Assembly (NCBI GenBank): GCA_035512595.1
Contig: DATKDU010000194.1
Coordinates: forward strand, 1-35,455
DNA: 35,455 bases
Source: DATKDU01 sp035512595
Lineage (GTDB): Bacteria > Planctomycetota > Planctomycetia > Pirellulales > Pirellulaceae
Direction of reading: 5' to 3'
Shown: one piece after another, positions 7,804-17,161 of the stretch
Layout of the letters: the number at the start of each line of letters is the position of its first letter
Numbering within the stretch: position 1 is the first letter of the stretch
Made by a program: the position numbers and the translations under genes
The notes under the pieces: model-generated
Seen by the model: the letters and a program-made list of their open reading frames with translations, nothing else
Database searches by the model: none
Told to the model about the DNA's origin: nothing

Positions 7804-8133
7804 TTAGACCATTCCCTTGAGCCCCTTGAGGGGGCGAACCTTGACGACGTTCTTGGCCGGCTTGGCCGCGACATCCATCAATTCGCCTGGCTTGAAGGGA
7901 TTGGGAACTCCCTTCTTCGCCGGCTGGGCCGGCTTGTTGATCCGCAGGATCTTGCACAGGCCGGGGATCTGGAACGCGCCAGGTCCCTTCTTGCCCAGGG
8001 CCTTGCCGATCTCGGCTTCGAGTGCCTCAAAGACCGACGAGACCTGTTTCTTGGTCAGGCCCGTGGTTTCGGCGATGCTCGCGAAAACTTCGGACTTGCC
8101 GGCAGGCTTACCAGTGGCTGATTTTTTCGCCAT
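7804..8133 (-). CDS. HU/IHF-family histone-like DNA-binding protein
   Basis: A 109-residue basic protein from the ATG at 8133, preceded by GAGGAGGGTGAGTAC, an excellent ribosome-binding site. It starts MAKKSATGKPAGKSEVFASIAETTGLTKKQVSSVFEALEAEIGKAL, the helical dimerisation half of HU. This is followed by the beta-arm half (GAFQIPGLCKILRINKPAQPAKKGVPNPFKPGELMDVAAKPAKNVVKVRPLKGLKGMV). The lysine-rich N-terminal extension and the arm composition depart from canonical HU (about 90 residues). They resemble the divergent viral-histone-like/HU variants found in planctomycetes. It would bend and compact DNA as a dimer. The longer frame to 8442 is non-coding leader. Confidence 0.85.
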   Translation of the reverse strand: MAKKSATGKPAGKSEVFASIAETTGLTKKQVSSVFEALEAEIGKALGKKGPGAFQIPGLCKILRINKPAQPAKKGVPNPFKPGELMDVAAKPAKNVVKVRPLKGLKGMV

Positions 8134-8482
8134 GTACTCACCCTCCTCGTGAGGTTTCTCAAAAAGACGCGGGAAACTGGGACATTTTCGGGTTTTCCGC
8201 AGAGCGGATGGCCAGCGATTAGATACTAGCATGCGGAAAATGCAACCGGTCCCGTGCAAAAAACCCCGGAAAAACCGCAACTTTGCGAGGGTGGGCGAGC
8301 CGTGCCGCGACAGAACGCGCGTAGTGGACGGAGAGACAGCCGGAGCCCAGGGGGCAGGAAACAGGGGACAAAAGACGGCAGCCAGCGAATGCGGGGAGTT
8401 TTGTTGCCGAGCCGGGCTGCATTTTGTAAGATATTTTTGCACAACGAGTTAGGGCGATTCCCCCAACCGCAAAGGCGGGACC
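8134..8482. other. 349-base divergent intergenic region between HU-like and PQQ-propeller genes
   Basis: This space separates two outward-facing genes and must carry both promoters. Frames crossing it have no start context or recognisable domain. I see A/T-rich tracts near 8255-8285 and a candidate plus-strand promoter, listed separately. I could not identify a convincing minus-strand promoter for the HU-like gene. Confidence 0.6.
8404..8432 (+). promoter_or_regulatory. Candidate sigma-70 promoter for the PQQ-propeller gene
   Basis: TTGCCG (8404-8409) and TAAGAT (8427-8432) are separated by 17 bases and lie about 50 bases before the ATG at 8483. Each box matches consensus at four of six positions, so this is plausible but weak. 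Confidence 0.35.
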
Positions 8483-11400
8483 ATGCGTTGCCATAAGTTC
8501 GAGTTCCTGGTGCTGGGAATGCTGGCCGTGGCTGGGGCGCTGGCGCTCCCACAGGCGGCCTCGGCCCAGTTTGAGCCCGGCCAGCCCGGCGAAGCCGACA
8601 ACCTGGGAAACATTTTTCCCCCCGTGCAGCGCGAATACCGGCTGGCCCTCGGCCGCGCGGAAAAGGCGATCGGCGAGCAGGACTACGCCGCCGCCGTGGA
8701 AGAACTGACCCGCATCCTCAACGGCGAGGACCAAAACGACTACTTCCTGGGCAAGCCCGGATCGGCCGACGCTCAAACGAGCCTCAAGACCCAGGCCCTC
8801 AAGCTGCTCGGCTCGCTCCCCCCCAAGGGACGCAGCTTGTATGAGCTCAAGAGCGGGCACGAAGCCCGCATTGCGCTCGATCGCGCGCTGGAAAAAGGGG
8901 ACATCGCCGCGCTGACTGAAGTGGCGCGGCGCTATTTCCACACGCAGGCCGGCTACGAAGCGGCAATCCTGCTGGGACGGCTGAATCTCGATCGGGGCCG
9001 CCCGCTGGCGGCGGCACTTCAGTTCCAGCGCGTGGCGGAGATCGACTCGGCCGCGGCGCTGTACGACCCGGAGTTGTCGCTCCTGCTGGCGACGAGTTGG
9101 CTGCACGCGGACCAGAAGGAGCAGGCGCTCCAGACGCTATTGGCCCTCAAACAACGGATGCCCAGGGCCCGCGCACGCTTGGGCAAGGATGAAGTCGCGC
9201 TGTTTGCCAGCGACGCCGAGGCGCTGCCGTGGCTTGAGAAGCTTGTCGGCCAAGGGGGCCAGGCGCGCCTCTTGGCCGCCACCGAGTGGATCATGTTCCG
9301 CGGCAATGAAACGCGGAATGCGGCGTCGCTGGGGAGCATGCCGCTCTTGAACTACCGCTGGAGCCTGCCGGTGGTCGGCGATCCGGCCGATCAGCAGCGG
9401 GTCAAGAGCGCGACGAAGTTGCGAATCGAGCGGAACGATTCGCTGACGCCGTCGGTGCAGCCGTTGGTCGTCAGCAACTACGCCATCTTTCGCACGCCCG
9501 ACCGGGTGATCGGCGCCGATCTGACGACCGGCAAGCGAATCTGGATTTATCCGTGGTACGAGGACAGCCCCTACGAGAAGGTGGCCCGCTCCAGCGGCCC
9601 TGCCGGTCGTTCGCCGGCAGTGAGCACGCGCGACCAGGAATTGCACCAGCGGTTGTTCGACGACCATGCGTTCGGCCAACTCAGCAGCGACGGCGAGCAG
9701 GTGTTCGTGATCGATGAGATGGGGCTGGCGCCGATGACTGGGCAGTCGATCAATCCCAACAACATCTTCGGCCGCCGCGCCTTTCCCAACCCGCTGTATG
9801 GCCGGCCGGTCAACAGGTTGGTTGCGCTCAGCGTTCCCAAGCAGGGGGCCATGTGCTGGGAAGTCGGCGGCGAGAGCGGCATGGACGAGCCGGCGCTGGC
9901 CGGCGCCTTCTTCCTCGGACCGCCGCTGGCGCTGGAAGGGCGGCTGTATGTACTGGCCGAATTCAACGGGGAGATTCGACTCTTGTGCCTGGCCAGCAAG
10001 AGCGGTGCGCTGGAATGGACGCAAACGCTGGCGGTGATGACCGAGCAGCACCCGGTCAACGGCGATCCGCTCCGCCGGTTGTCGGGAGCGACGCCGTCGT
10101 TTGCCAATGGCGTGCTCGTCTGCCCGACTTCAGGGGGCGCGGTCGTAGGGGTCGATCTGGCGACGCGGACGCTGCGATGGGGTTATCGCTATCCGCGGTG
10201 GGATATGTCGCTGGCCGTTGCCCGGTTCGGCGGGTTTCCGGCCCGGCGAACGCGCGAACCTGAATCGGAATCGTCAATCACCCACTGGATCGACAGCACG
10301 GCGACCATCCACGACGGATACGTCCTTTTGACGCCGCCGGAATCGGATAAGCTTCACTGCCTGGACCTGCTCACCGGCCAAACAAAATGGACCCCGCAGC
10401 CGCGCGGCGAGCTGTTCTACGTCGGCTGCGTTCACGACGGCAAAGCGATCCTCGTCGGACGCAACCAGGTGAAGGCCATCAAGCTGGCCAGCGGCAATTC
10501 CGCCTGGTCCGCCGTCATCGACCTGGCCGGCGAAACGCCGACCGGCCGCGGCTATTACAGCGACCACTACTACTATCTCCCCGTCACGTCGTCCTCGCTT
10601 TTGAAGATCGACCTCGACAAGGGGGAAATCGCCAGCCGCGTGAAGACCGAAGTGCCGCTGGGAAATCTGGTCTGTTATCGCGAGGACCTGGTGTCCCAAT
10701 CGGGCGAAGGGTTGACCGCGTTTTACCTGACCGAGCCGCTGCGGAAGAAGACTGAGGAGCTGCTGGCCAAGAATCCGTCCGATGCGTGGGCGCTGGCCCG
10801 CAAGGGGGAAGTCCTGCTGCAAGACGGCCAGCAGCGCCAGGCGGTGGACTTGCTCCGCCAGGCATACAAGCTGACCCCGGGCGACGAAGGGACCCGCTCG
10901 ATGCTGGTGCGGGTCGTGCTCTCGCTCCTCAAGGAAGATTACGAGAAGCACGCCGACCTGGCCGACGAGGCGCTCCAGCTTGTCGCCGATCAACCGGCGC
11001 AGGCCCGCGAGCTGTCGCGGCTGCGAGCCGCCGCGCTCGACAAGGGGGGCAAGCACTGGGAGGCGTTCGTCGCCTACCTGGAGATCGGCGAGATCCCGCT
11101 CGCTGACGGCGATTTGCTGGAGGAAGTGGCCCGCGACCATCTGGTCCGCCGCGACCGGCTGATTGCCGGCCGGCTGGCGGCACTCTACGCAGCAGCCGAT
11201 GAGCCGACGCAGGCTAAGATGACGTCCGAGATTCAGGTGCGGCGCGACGCAGCGCTGCAAACGAGCGACCCGCAGGCGCTGCGCGCCTTTTTAAACCAGT
11301 TTGCCTTCCATCCGCTGGCCGAGCGGGCCGTGTTGGCGCTGGCTCGCTCGCTTGCTGCCAGCAATCAACCGCTGGAAGCGGAACTGCTCGTCGGCAAATT

Positions 11401-13288
11401 GCTCACCTCGCAAGAGGCGGAAGTCGCGGGCGCCGCCGCAGCCGTTCTGGCGTCGATCTACGAGCAAGCGGGACATCCCGACCTGGCGGCAGAGTATTAC
11501 GGGGAGTTGGGAGATACGTATGCCGACGTGGTCTGCCAGGACGAGAAAACAGGACGTGAGCTGGCGGCAGCGGCCCTTGCGCGTGCCGATCTGGGGCCCT
11601 ATGCGAAGCGCGGTTCCTGGCCGATCGGCTCGGCCGACGTCGAGGTTTCCAAATCCGAACGGAGGACCGGCGCGCAGAACTTCTCGGAAGGGAGGTTTTC
11701 GCTCCCCATCACCGATTATCGCGGGGCTGCTCCCCGCGGCCTGCGGGCCGCCTATTCCCATTCCCAGCGCGAGCAGTCGATTCAGGTCCGCAACGGACTG
11801 GGGCGCGTCGTAGGGGGCGCCTCGCTCTCGCGGCTCGTCGGCGGGGGCTTTTACACCGGCTCGCCGATGCAAACCAGCGCCCGGCTCAACGGGCACTTGC
11901 TCCTGGTCGGGATTTCCGGCGAGGTGGTCGCGATCAACGCCTTGACCGCCAAGGGAGCGGGATCGGACGGCATCCTCTGGCGGCAGGAGGTCGTGCCGCC
12001 CGATCCAACTGGCAGACGCATGTACACCACAACCCAGGCCCGGCAGCCGGCCAATCCGCTGCTGGGAGGCCAACACAACAACGTCTACATCGACTTCCAG
12101 AGCCAGGTCAATCTCGGCGTGGTGACCCCGCTGGGGGTCTGCTTCCAGCGGCAGCGGCAATTGGTCTGTGCCGACCCGCTGACGGGGAAGACGGTCTGGG
12201 AGCGAACGCTGGCCGACAGCGGCTGCGACCTCTTCGGCGACGAAGAGCGGATCGTGGTCGTGCCGCCGGGCGCCAAGTCGGGAGATGCCTTGATCCTCAG
12301 TCCGATCGACGGCGAGATTCTCGACCGCCGCAAGATTGACCAGGTGGAATACCGCTGGACGACCTGCGGCCGGAACGTGCTGGTGTTCGAACGGCGGGAT
12401 TCGGCCGTCAAGCTTCAGCTCTATGACGCCACGAACCAGGGGAACGGGCTCTGGAAGCGGGAGGTGAAGCAAGGGGCGCGGGGAACGATCATCGATGGCG
12501 AGGAGTTGGCGATTCTGGAGCCCGGCGGCCAGTTCACGATCGTCTCGCTGAAGGACGGCCGTGAGATCCTGTCCCAGAAGCCGCAGGACCTGACCCACCT
12601 GGGGGACAACGACCTCGATTCGATCGTCGTCCTTCGCTCCCAGGATCAGTACTTGCTCATGGCCAATCAACGGGCGACCGATGTTGACCGCACGATCAGC
12701 GCCAGCGCGCTGCAACCCGGCGGAGTGCCGGTTCACGGGCAGCTCCTGGCCTTCGATCGGCACAGCGGCGCGGCGCAGTGGCCGGTGGCGGCCTATATTG
12801 CGCAGCACGCGCTGGCCACCGATCAGCCCCCCGAATCGCCGGTCCTGTTCTTCGTCCGGCGGGTGACGATGACGCGGCAAGGGGCGCAGGCCTCCCGCAA
12901 CAGCACCTCCGTCCTGGCGATCGACAAGCGGGATGGCCGCGTACTGTTCGCAGACGATGGTTTCCTCGCCGACGCCAGCGCCAGCGACGTCCTGGTCGAT
13001 CGGCTGAAGAACACCGTGACCCTGACGGTGATGGCGTCGTATCTCGATCGGCGCAGCGTGACGATCGAGCTGACCGATCAGCCGGCCCCGCCGCAGCCGC
13101 CGGTCCAGACCGGCAGCCGCTCCAGCCTGATGGCTGGCGAGCTGGCCGGGCAGGTCGATGGGGCTGCCGCCGAAGCGCTGCAGGCGATGCAGCGCGAGGC
13201 TCAGGACCCCAATCGCGGGCGGATCATCCTGCCGGCCCGCAACTTCCGGCTGCCTGGATTGCCGCCGGGCATTCCGCTGCCGCGATAA
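8483..13288 (+). CDS. Large secreted TPR and PQQ-like beta-propeller repeat protein
   Basis: A 1601-residue protein with a signal peptide (residues 1-28, ending ALALPQAASAQF). Residues about 45-270 are helical repeats (LALGRAEKAIGEQDYAAAVEELTRIL). Residues about 270-750 carry PQQ-like beta-propeller blades, visible as GADLTTGKRIWIYPW, LASKSGALEWTQTL, VDLATRTLRWGYRY, DLLTGQTKWTPQP and IKLASGNSAWSAVI. A TPR-like helical block spans about 755-1030. A second set of blades runs from about 1130 to 1550, including CADPLTGKTVWERTL and DRHSGAAQWPVAA. It ends with a proline-rich tail. This architecture (BamB-like blades plus TPRs) points to an envelope scaffold rather than a catalytic PQQ dehydrogenase, because no CxxCH or calcium/PQQ site is evident. 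Similar giant proteins are common in Pirellulales; partner and role are unknown. Confidence 0.8.
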   Translation: MRCHKFEFLVLGMLAVAGALALPQAASAQFEPGQPGEADNLGNIFPPVQREYRLALGRAEKAIGEQDYAAAVEELTRILNGEDQNDYFLGKPGSADAQTSLKTQALKLLGSLPPKGRSLYELKSGHEARIALDRALEKGDIAALTEVARRYFHTQAGYEAAILLGRLNLDRGRPLAAALQFQRVAEIDSAAALYDPELSLLLATSWLHADQKEQALQTLLALKQRMPRARARLGKDEVALFASDAEALPWLEKLVGQGGQARLLAATEWIMFRGNETRNAASLGSMPLLNYRWSLPVVGDPADQQRVKSATKLRIERNDSLTPSVQPLVVSNYAIFRTPDRVIGADLTTGKRIWIYPWYEDSPYEKVARSSGPAGRSPAVSTRDQELHQRLFDDHAFGQLSSDGEQVFVIDEMGLAPMTGQSINPNNIFGRRAFPNPLYGRPVNRLVALSVPKQGAMCWEVGGESGMDEPALAGAFFLGPPLALEGRLYVLAEFNGEIRLLCLASKSGALEWTQTLAVMTEQHPVNGDPLRRLSGATPSFANGVLVCPTSGGAVVGVDLATRTLRWGYRYPRWDMSLAVARFGGFPARRTREPESESSITHWIDSTATIHDGYVLLTPPESDKLHCLDLLTGQTKWTPQPRGELFYVGCVHDGKAILVGRNQVKAIKLASGNSAWSAVIDLAGETPTGRGYYSDHYYYLPVTSSSLLKIDLDKGEIASRVKTEVPLGNLVCYREDLVSQSGEGLTAFYLTEPLRKKTEELLAKNPSDAWALARKGEVLLQDGQQRQAVDLLRQAYKLTPGDEGTRSMLVRVVLSLLKEDYEKHADLADEALQLVADQPAQARELSRLRAAALDKGGKHWEAFVAYLEIGEIPLADGDLLEEVARDHLVRRDRLIAGRLAALYAAADEPTQAKMTSEIQVRRDAALQTSDPQALRAFLNQFAFHPLAERAVLALARSLAASNQPLEAELLVGKLLTSQEAEVAGAAAAVLASIYEQAGHPDLAAEYYGELGDTYADVVCQDEKTGRELAAAALARADLGPYAKRGSWPIGSADVEVSKSERRTGAQNFSEGRFSLPITDYRGAAPRGLRAAYSHSQREQSIQVRNGLGRVVGGASLSRLVGGGFYTGSPMQTSARLNGHLLLVGISGEVVAINALTAKGAGSDGILWRQEVVPPDPTGRRMYTTTQARQPANPLLGGQHNNVYIDFQSQVNLGVVTPLGVCFQRQRQLVCADPLTGKTVWERTLADSGCDLFGDEERIVVVPPGAKSGDALILSPIDGEILDRRKIDQVEYRWTTCGRNVLVFERRDSAVKLQLYDATNQGNGLWKREVKQGARGTIIDGEELAILEPGGQFTIVSLKDGREILSQKPQDLTHLGDNDLDSIVVLRSQDQYLLMANQRATDVDRTISASALQPGGVPVHGQLLAFDRHSGAAQWPVAAYIAQHALATDQPPESPVLFFVRRVTMTRQGAQASRNSTSVLAIDKRDGRVLFADDGFLADASASDVLVDRLKNTVTLTVMASYLDRRSVTIELTDQPAPPQPPVQTGSRSSLMAGELAGQVDGAAAEALQAMQREAQDPNRGRIILPARNFRLPGLPPGIPLPR

Positions 13289-13341
13289 AGCCCCGCCAGG
13301 AACGGACAGGAAAATAGAGGATAGGACAATGAGGGGCTGCG

Positions 13342-16248
13342 TCACTGGGGTTTGATTTGCGACCGCAGGTACGCCAGCAAATCGGCAGCTTCCTGGGGTG
13401 TAAGATCGCTGAGAATCCGGTCGGGCATGAGGGACTTGTCGCTCCGGCGCATCTGCTCGATGTTCGTTCTGGCGACGCGCACGAGCTGCTTCTCGGCGGT
13501 CTTGATCACGACTTCCTGGTCGGTCTGCTCCCAGAGCAGCCCGCTGATGTTTTGCCCATCCGCGGTGGCGACCACGTATCCGGCGAACGGGTCCTCGATT
13601 TTCTTGGACGGCGAAAGCACATGCTCGAGTAGCTCCGCCGGCTGGGGGTACTTCTTGACGATCTCCTGCAGCGTCGGGCCGAGCGACTTGCTGCGGTCGT
13701 CCAGCTCGTGGCAGGTGCGGCAGCGAGCCCCGTCGCTGAAGAAGATCAGCTTGCCCCGCTCCTGGTCGCCGCTCTTGCTGAGTATCGTCTGCGGATCGAT
13801 GTTGGCCCCCAGCGTGGCGCGGCGCTGCGCTTCGGGAAGAAAAGTTTCAAATAGGCCGCGTACGTCGCTCGTCGCCGCAGCGCTGCCGAGTGATGCCGCC
13901 GCAGCGACATCCTCGGCAGGAAACGCCCCGCGGTGCAACGCGGCGACAAGCGCGAGGGCTCCCGGCGTGGTCTTGACCAACTCGCGGCGGGCAGCGTCGC
14001 GTGCTCCTTGCGAGGCCTCTTTGCCGAGCAGTAGTCGCAAGGCGCTGGCTTCGGCGGAGTCTTTGGCCAGCGGAGCCGTGGCAGCGCCGGCCGCCTGGCC
14101 GGGAAGCAATCGAATCCACTCTTCGATGAGCGCCACGCCGGCGCTGTCCACCACTCGCGAGCCGATGTAAGGCATGCGGGCATAGCCGAGCTTCGCCATG
14201 CGGTAGAGGAGCACGCTGCGGTAGGGGTCGCCGGGCGCGATGATCCGGGCGCCCTCCATGCCGAACGTGCCGATGCCGGTCCCTTTGTTCGTGTTCAGCT
14301 TGTCGAGCGGCAGATCGCGCCGCAGGTAGAACGACACGATGGCGTTTCCGCCGGGCTGGTGGCACATCGCGCAGTTGACGTGCAGGTAGGAGCGGGCCCG
14401 GTCGTCGAGTTTCTGCGCGGCGTCGTGCGGATCGACCAACCGCAGCAGATCGTCGGCCGCGTCGGCGGGCGCGCGTTCGAGTAGGTTCAACAACGAAAGG
14501 CGCAACTGATTTGGCACGAAGCCCAAAACATAGCCCGATTCGCCGTTGTGGCACAGCTTGCACTCGTTCGCGGCCATGACGTGCCAGGTGCGCTCGGAAG
14601 GCTCGCCGCCAGTTCGCGCCGGCCGGTCTGCGCCGATCGAATCGACCAGCTTCGCATCGCTGCCGCCATCGTCCCACAAGTAGCTGTACGGCCGCCACGT
14701 GCCCCGCTCGTAGTGCAGAAGCTGCGTCTCCAGGCGGATCGGCTCGCGGTCCTTCCCCTGGGGCAGCGTCAAGTGCTTGACCAGCACGGTCCCCTCGGGA
14801 TAACTCGCCGGCTGCCCCTGGCCGCTTGCCAGGCGAATGCGTCCCTCCCCGGGAATGGCCACAAAGCGCTGCGCCGTCGCGCCGTCCATCCACGGATCGA
14901 CCTTGACGGCATACGGCACGACGCCCGGCGCAGGCTGCATCGTCTCGAGCGACGCAAACAGCCCGGTCTCGCTCAGCCGCCGTGGAAAGGCGGCCGACGT
15001 ATCCTTCGCGTCCGATGGCAACAGCTCGTAAATCTGTCCGGTCAGGTCGTAGTCGAGGACGAGGATTTCGCCGCCGCTCGTTTCGGTGAAGGCGACGATC
15101 CGCTGGTCGGTATCGACGAGCGTGGTGTGCGAGTACGAATTGTCCTTGTCGGGACGGATCGCCCAGATCGTCCCCATGATGTAGTCGCCGTAGACGAACG
15201 AGCCGACGAGCCCCGGCAGTTTTTTGCCGCGGTAGATCGGCCCGCCGACGACCGAGTTGGCCTCCGTGTGCGGGTGGTCCTTGACCGGCGGCAGAATGGG
15301 CGTCGGACCCATCGGCACTTCGCTTCGCAGGCTGGCCCGCCCTTCCATCACCGGCCAGCCGGCATTGCCGCCGCGCACCGCGCGGTGAATCAGCTCCCAG
15401 CTTTCCCAGCCGTTGTCGGCCACGAATACCTCGCCGCTGGCTGAGTCGATGCCGAATTTCCACGGGTTGCGAAGGCCGTACGACCAAATCTCGCCGCGGG
15501 CTTCCTTCATCGCGACGAACGGATTGTCGGCGGGGATGGAATAAGCCCGGTCGCCGTCCGGACGATCGACGTCGATCCGCAAGATGGCGCCGAGGAGATC
15601 ATCCACCGTCTGCCCGGTGGTCAAGCCGTCTGGCGGATTGGGTCCGGAACCGTCGCCGGTCGAAACATAGAGGTAGCCGTCCGTGCCGAATTCCAGGCAG
15701 CCGCCGTTGTGTCCGCCGGAGGGCCAGGTGAGGATCACCAGTTCGCTGTCAGCGACGGCCTTCGGCGGTGATTTGCCGTCGAGCGTCAGTCGCGACAGGC
15801 GCGTGTGGCCGCCGCTGCCGGGATGAACGTACGAAACGAACAAGTAGCGATTGTTGCCGAACTGCGGATGGAATTCCGCGTCGAAAAGCGAAACGCCGCG
15901 CCCCGCCAGTTCCTTGGGCAGAAGCTGCTGCAAATTGACGACGAGGTCGGCTTGCTGCACATCGGAGTGCATCTTGAAGCTAAAAATCTTGCCGCCAATC
16001 TCGGTGACGAGCAGCCGCTCTTTTCCAGGGAACTCTTCCACGCACGTTGGCTTCTCGAACTTCAGGTGCGGAAATGCCGGTGCGAGGCGATACGGCTCGG
16101 GAGGGACGGGCGAGCCCTGGATGCGCGAGATGGTCCAGGGGGTGCGATTCGCGGCCGGACGCTCCTGGGCCGCTGCGAACGTTCCCCCGCAAAGCAGAGT
16201 GAACAAGACAGAAAGATGGCGGACAAGAAGATGGAAATTGCAGGACAT
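13342..16248 (-). CDS. Secreted glucose/sorbosone dehydrogenase-like propeller with three c-type haem sites (SO2930/HNE_0200-like plus TIGR02603-like domain)
   Basis: A 968-residue protein from the ATG at 16248, which gives a signal peptide MSCNFHLLVRHLSVLFTLL...AAAQ; upstream frame belongs to other sequence. Residues about 30-420 form a GSDH/YliI-type beta propeller (RLLVTEIGGKIFSF, SGGHNGGCLEFGTDGYLYVSTGDG, EIWSYGLRNPWKFGID). Residues about 430-760 resemble the HNE_0200-type region that follows such propellers in SO2930-type cytochromes, with CKLCH near residue 563 and CAMCH near 629. The last 140 residues resemble the Pirellula/Verrucomicrobium-type haem domain, with CRTCH near 842 and the usual downstream LGPTLQEIVKKYP. 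It would oxidise a sugar or similar substrate in the periplasm and pass electrons through the haems. The fusion of all three parts is notable. It converges on the PQQ-propeller gene. Confidence 0.85.
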   Translation of the reverse strand: MSCNFHLLVRHLSVLFTLLCGGTFAAAQERPAANRTPWTISRIQGSPVPPEPYRLAPAFPHLKFEKPTCVEEFPGKERLLVTEIGGKIFSFKMHSDVQQADLVVNLQQLLPKELAGRGVSLFDAEFHPQFGNNRYLFVSYVHPGSGGHTRLSRLTLDGKSPPKAVADSELVILTWPSGGHNGGCLEFGTDGYLYVSTGDGSGPNPPDGLTTGQTVDDLLGAILRIDVDRPDGDRAYSIPADNPFVAMKEARGEIWSYGLRNPWKFGIDSASGEVFVADNGWESWELIHRAVRGGNAGWPVMEGRASLRSEVPMGPTPILPPVKDHPHTEANSVVGGPIYRGKKLPGLVGSFVYGDYIMGTIWAIRPDKDNSYSHTTLVDTDQRIVAFTETSGGEILVLDYDLTGQIYELLPSDAKDTSAAFPRRLSETGLFASLETMQPAPGVVPYAVKVDPWMDGATAQRFVAIPGEGRIRLASGQGQPASYPEGTVLVKHLTLPQGKDREPIRLETQLLHYERGTWRPYSYLWDDGGSDAKLVDSIGADRPARTGGEPSERTWHVMAANECKLCHNGESGYVLGFVPNQLRLSLLNLLERAPADAADDLLRLVDPHDAAQKLDDRARSYLHVNCAMCHQPGGNAIVSFYLRRDLPLDKLNTNKGTGIGTFGMEGARIIAPGDPYRSVLLYRMAKLGYARMPYIGSRVVDSAGVALIEEWIRLLPGQAAGAATAPLAKDSAEASALRLLLGKEASQGARDAARRELVKTTPGALALVAALHRGAFPAEDVAAAASLGSAAATSDVRGLFETFLPEAQRRATLGANIDPQTILSKSGDQERGKLIFFSDGARCRTCHELDDRSKSLGPTLQEIVKKYPQPAELLEHVLSPSKKIEDPFAGYVVATADGQNISGLLWEQTDQEVVIKTAEKQLVRVARTNIEQMRRSDKSLMPDRILSDLTPQEAADLLAYLRSQIKPQ

Positions 16249-16344
16249 GAGATAGTTCCGAGCAGGTGATTTTTTTGATCGGAAGTCTACCACAATGCGG
16301 CGCTGTCGGAACCAAGCGGCAGGGGAAGGGAGCCGTTTCCGCAG

Positions 16345-16486
16345 TTTCCGCGCGCGAGCCGTAGCTGATCGCCACGTTCGCGCCGCTGCGGGCAAGCTGT
16401 CTGGCCGTCGCCAGGCCGATCCCGCGCGAGCCGCCGGTGACGAGGGCGATTCTGCCGGCAAACTCGTCGAACACGTGCGGATTCAA
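16345..16486 (-). pseudogene. N-terminal remnant of a short-chain dehydrogenase/reductase
   Basis: Reading the minus strand from a TTG at 16486, the translation begins MNPHVFDEFAGRIALVTGG and continues SRGIGLATARQLARSGANVA, then ISYGSRAE. This is the complete NAD(P)-binding start of an SDR of the FabG type (TGGSRGIG glycine motif, then the first helix and second strand). Similarity ends after about 45 residues; what follows is unrelated intergenic sequence and then the cytochrome gene. The catalytic S-Y-K residues are absent, so this cannot be an enzyme. The start overlaps the stop of the Uma2-like gene, suggesting a former two-gene operon that lost its distal part. Confidence 0.75.
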
Positions 16487-17118
16487 GCGTCGCTCTTCTT
16501 CTCCAGCGGCGGCATCGCCTCGGGCCGCGGGAGTATGTCACCCAGGCGCACGCGGAAGCCGGGCACAGAATCTTCGCCACACAATTCCTCCTGCTCGTGC
16601 AAGTAGGAAGGGTTTCCATTGGCGCGGAATACCTGGGCCGTTCGCGTTGTCGGCTGGATCACCCAAATCAGCGGCACCCCTGCCTCCAAAAATTCCTCAA
16701 CTTTTTCCATGACCTCGGAGAACAGGTCGTGCGTGGAAACCACCACCGCCACCAGGTCAGGAACGACAGTAACGTATCCCTTCGAAAGGATCCCGCCCGG
16801 AATGCGTTCCTTGCGAACGAACGCCACATCGGGCTTGCGGACACGGTTCGGATCGACCGGGAAGCAGCGAAAGCCGCAGTCAATGCCAAAGACCCAGCCG
16901 AGGTCGAGCGGCCTCTGATAGACGTTGAGTTCGGTAATCAGGTTAGCGGCAACAACACTAGCGATGGAACTCATAGGAAGCTCAACAAGCTGACCATCGA
17001 CGAGCTCGTACAAGTCGCCGTCCGGCATGGTCAGGAGATCGTCAGGGGTGACGCGGCGAATGATCATAGGGAGAGCCGGCTTGCGTGGGATGACGCCATC
17101 AAATTCTACGATACCCAT
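16483..17118 (-). CDS. Uma2 family (PD-(D/E)XK-like) protein, probably catalytically impaired
   Basis: A 211-residue protein of the Uma2/DUF820 family: MIIRRVTPDDLLTMPDGDLYELVDGQLVEL near the N-terminus, then VAANLITELNVY, VRKPDVAFVRKERI, VPDLVAVVVSTHDLFSEVMEKVEEFLEAGVPLIWVIQP and PGFRVRLGDIL. Active members usually read PDLxxEVxSPxD in the fourth block. Here the glutamate position (residue 125, codon 16744-16746) is valine, while the aspartate of KPD and the lysine of EKVEEF are kept. A single GAG to GTG change would explain it. I used the ATG at 17118; an alternative ATG at 17067 removes 17 residues and starts at MIIRR. Neither has a clear ribosome-binding site. It is divergent from metG. 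Confidence 0.8.
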   Translation of the reverse strand: MGIVEFDGVIPRKPALPMIIRRVTPDDLLTMPDGDLYELVDGQLVELPMSSIASVVAANLITELNVYQRPLDLGWVFGIDCGFRCFPVDPNRVRKPDVAFVRKERIPGGILSKGYVTVVPDLVAVVVSTHDLFSEVMEKVEEFLEAGVPLIWVIQPTTRTAQVFRANGNPSYLHEQEELCGEDSVPGFRVRLGDILPRPEAMPPLEKKSDA

Positions 17119-17161
17119 GCGGCGCTTTAAACAGCGACTTTGGCTAGTTTTACTCTGAACC

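Noticed and set aside
11291..13345. Long minus-strand frame (684 codons) opposite the PQQ-propeller gene
   Set aside because: Arginine-rich low-information translation with no domain; the plus strand has clear propeller blades over the same bases.
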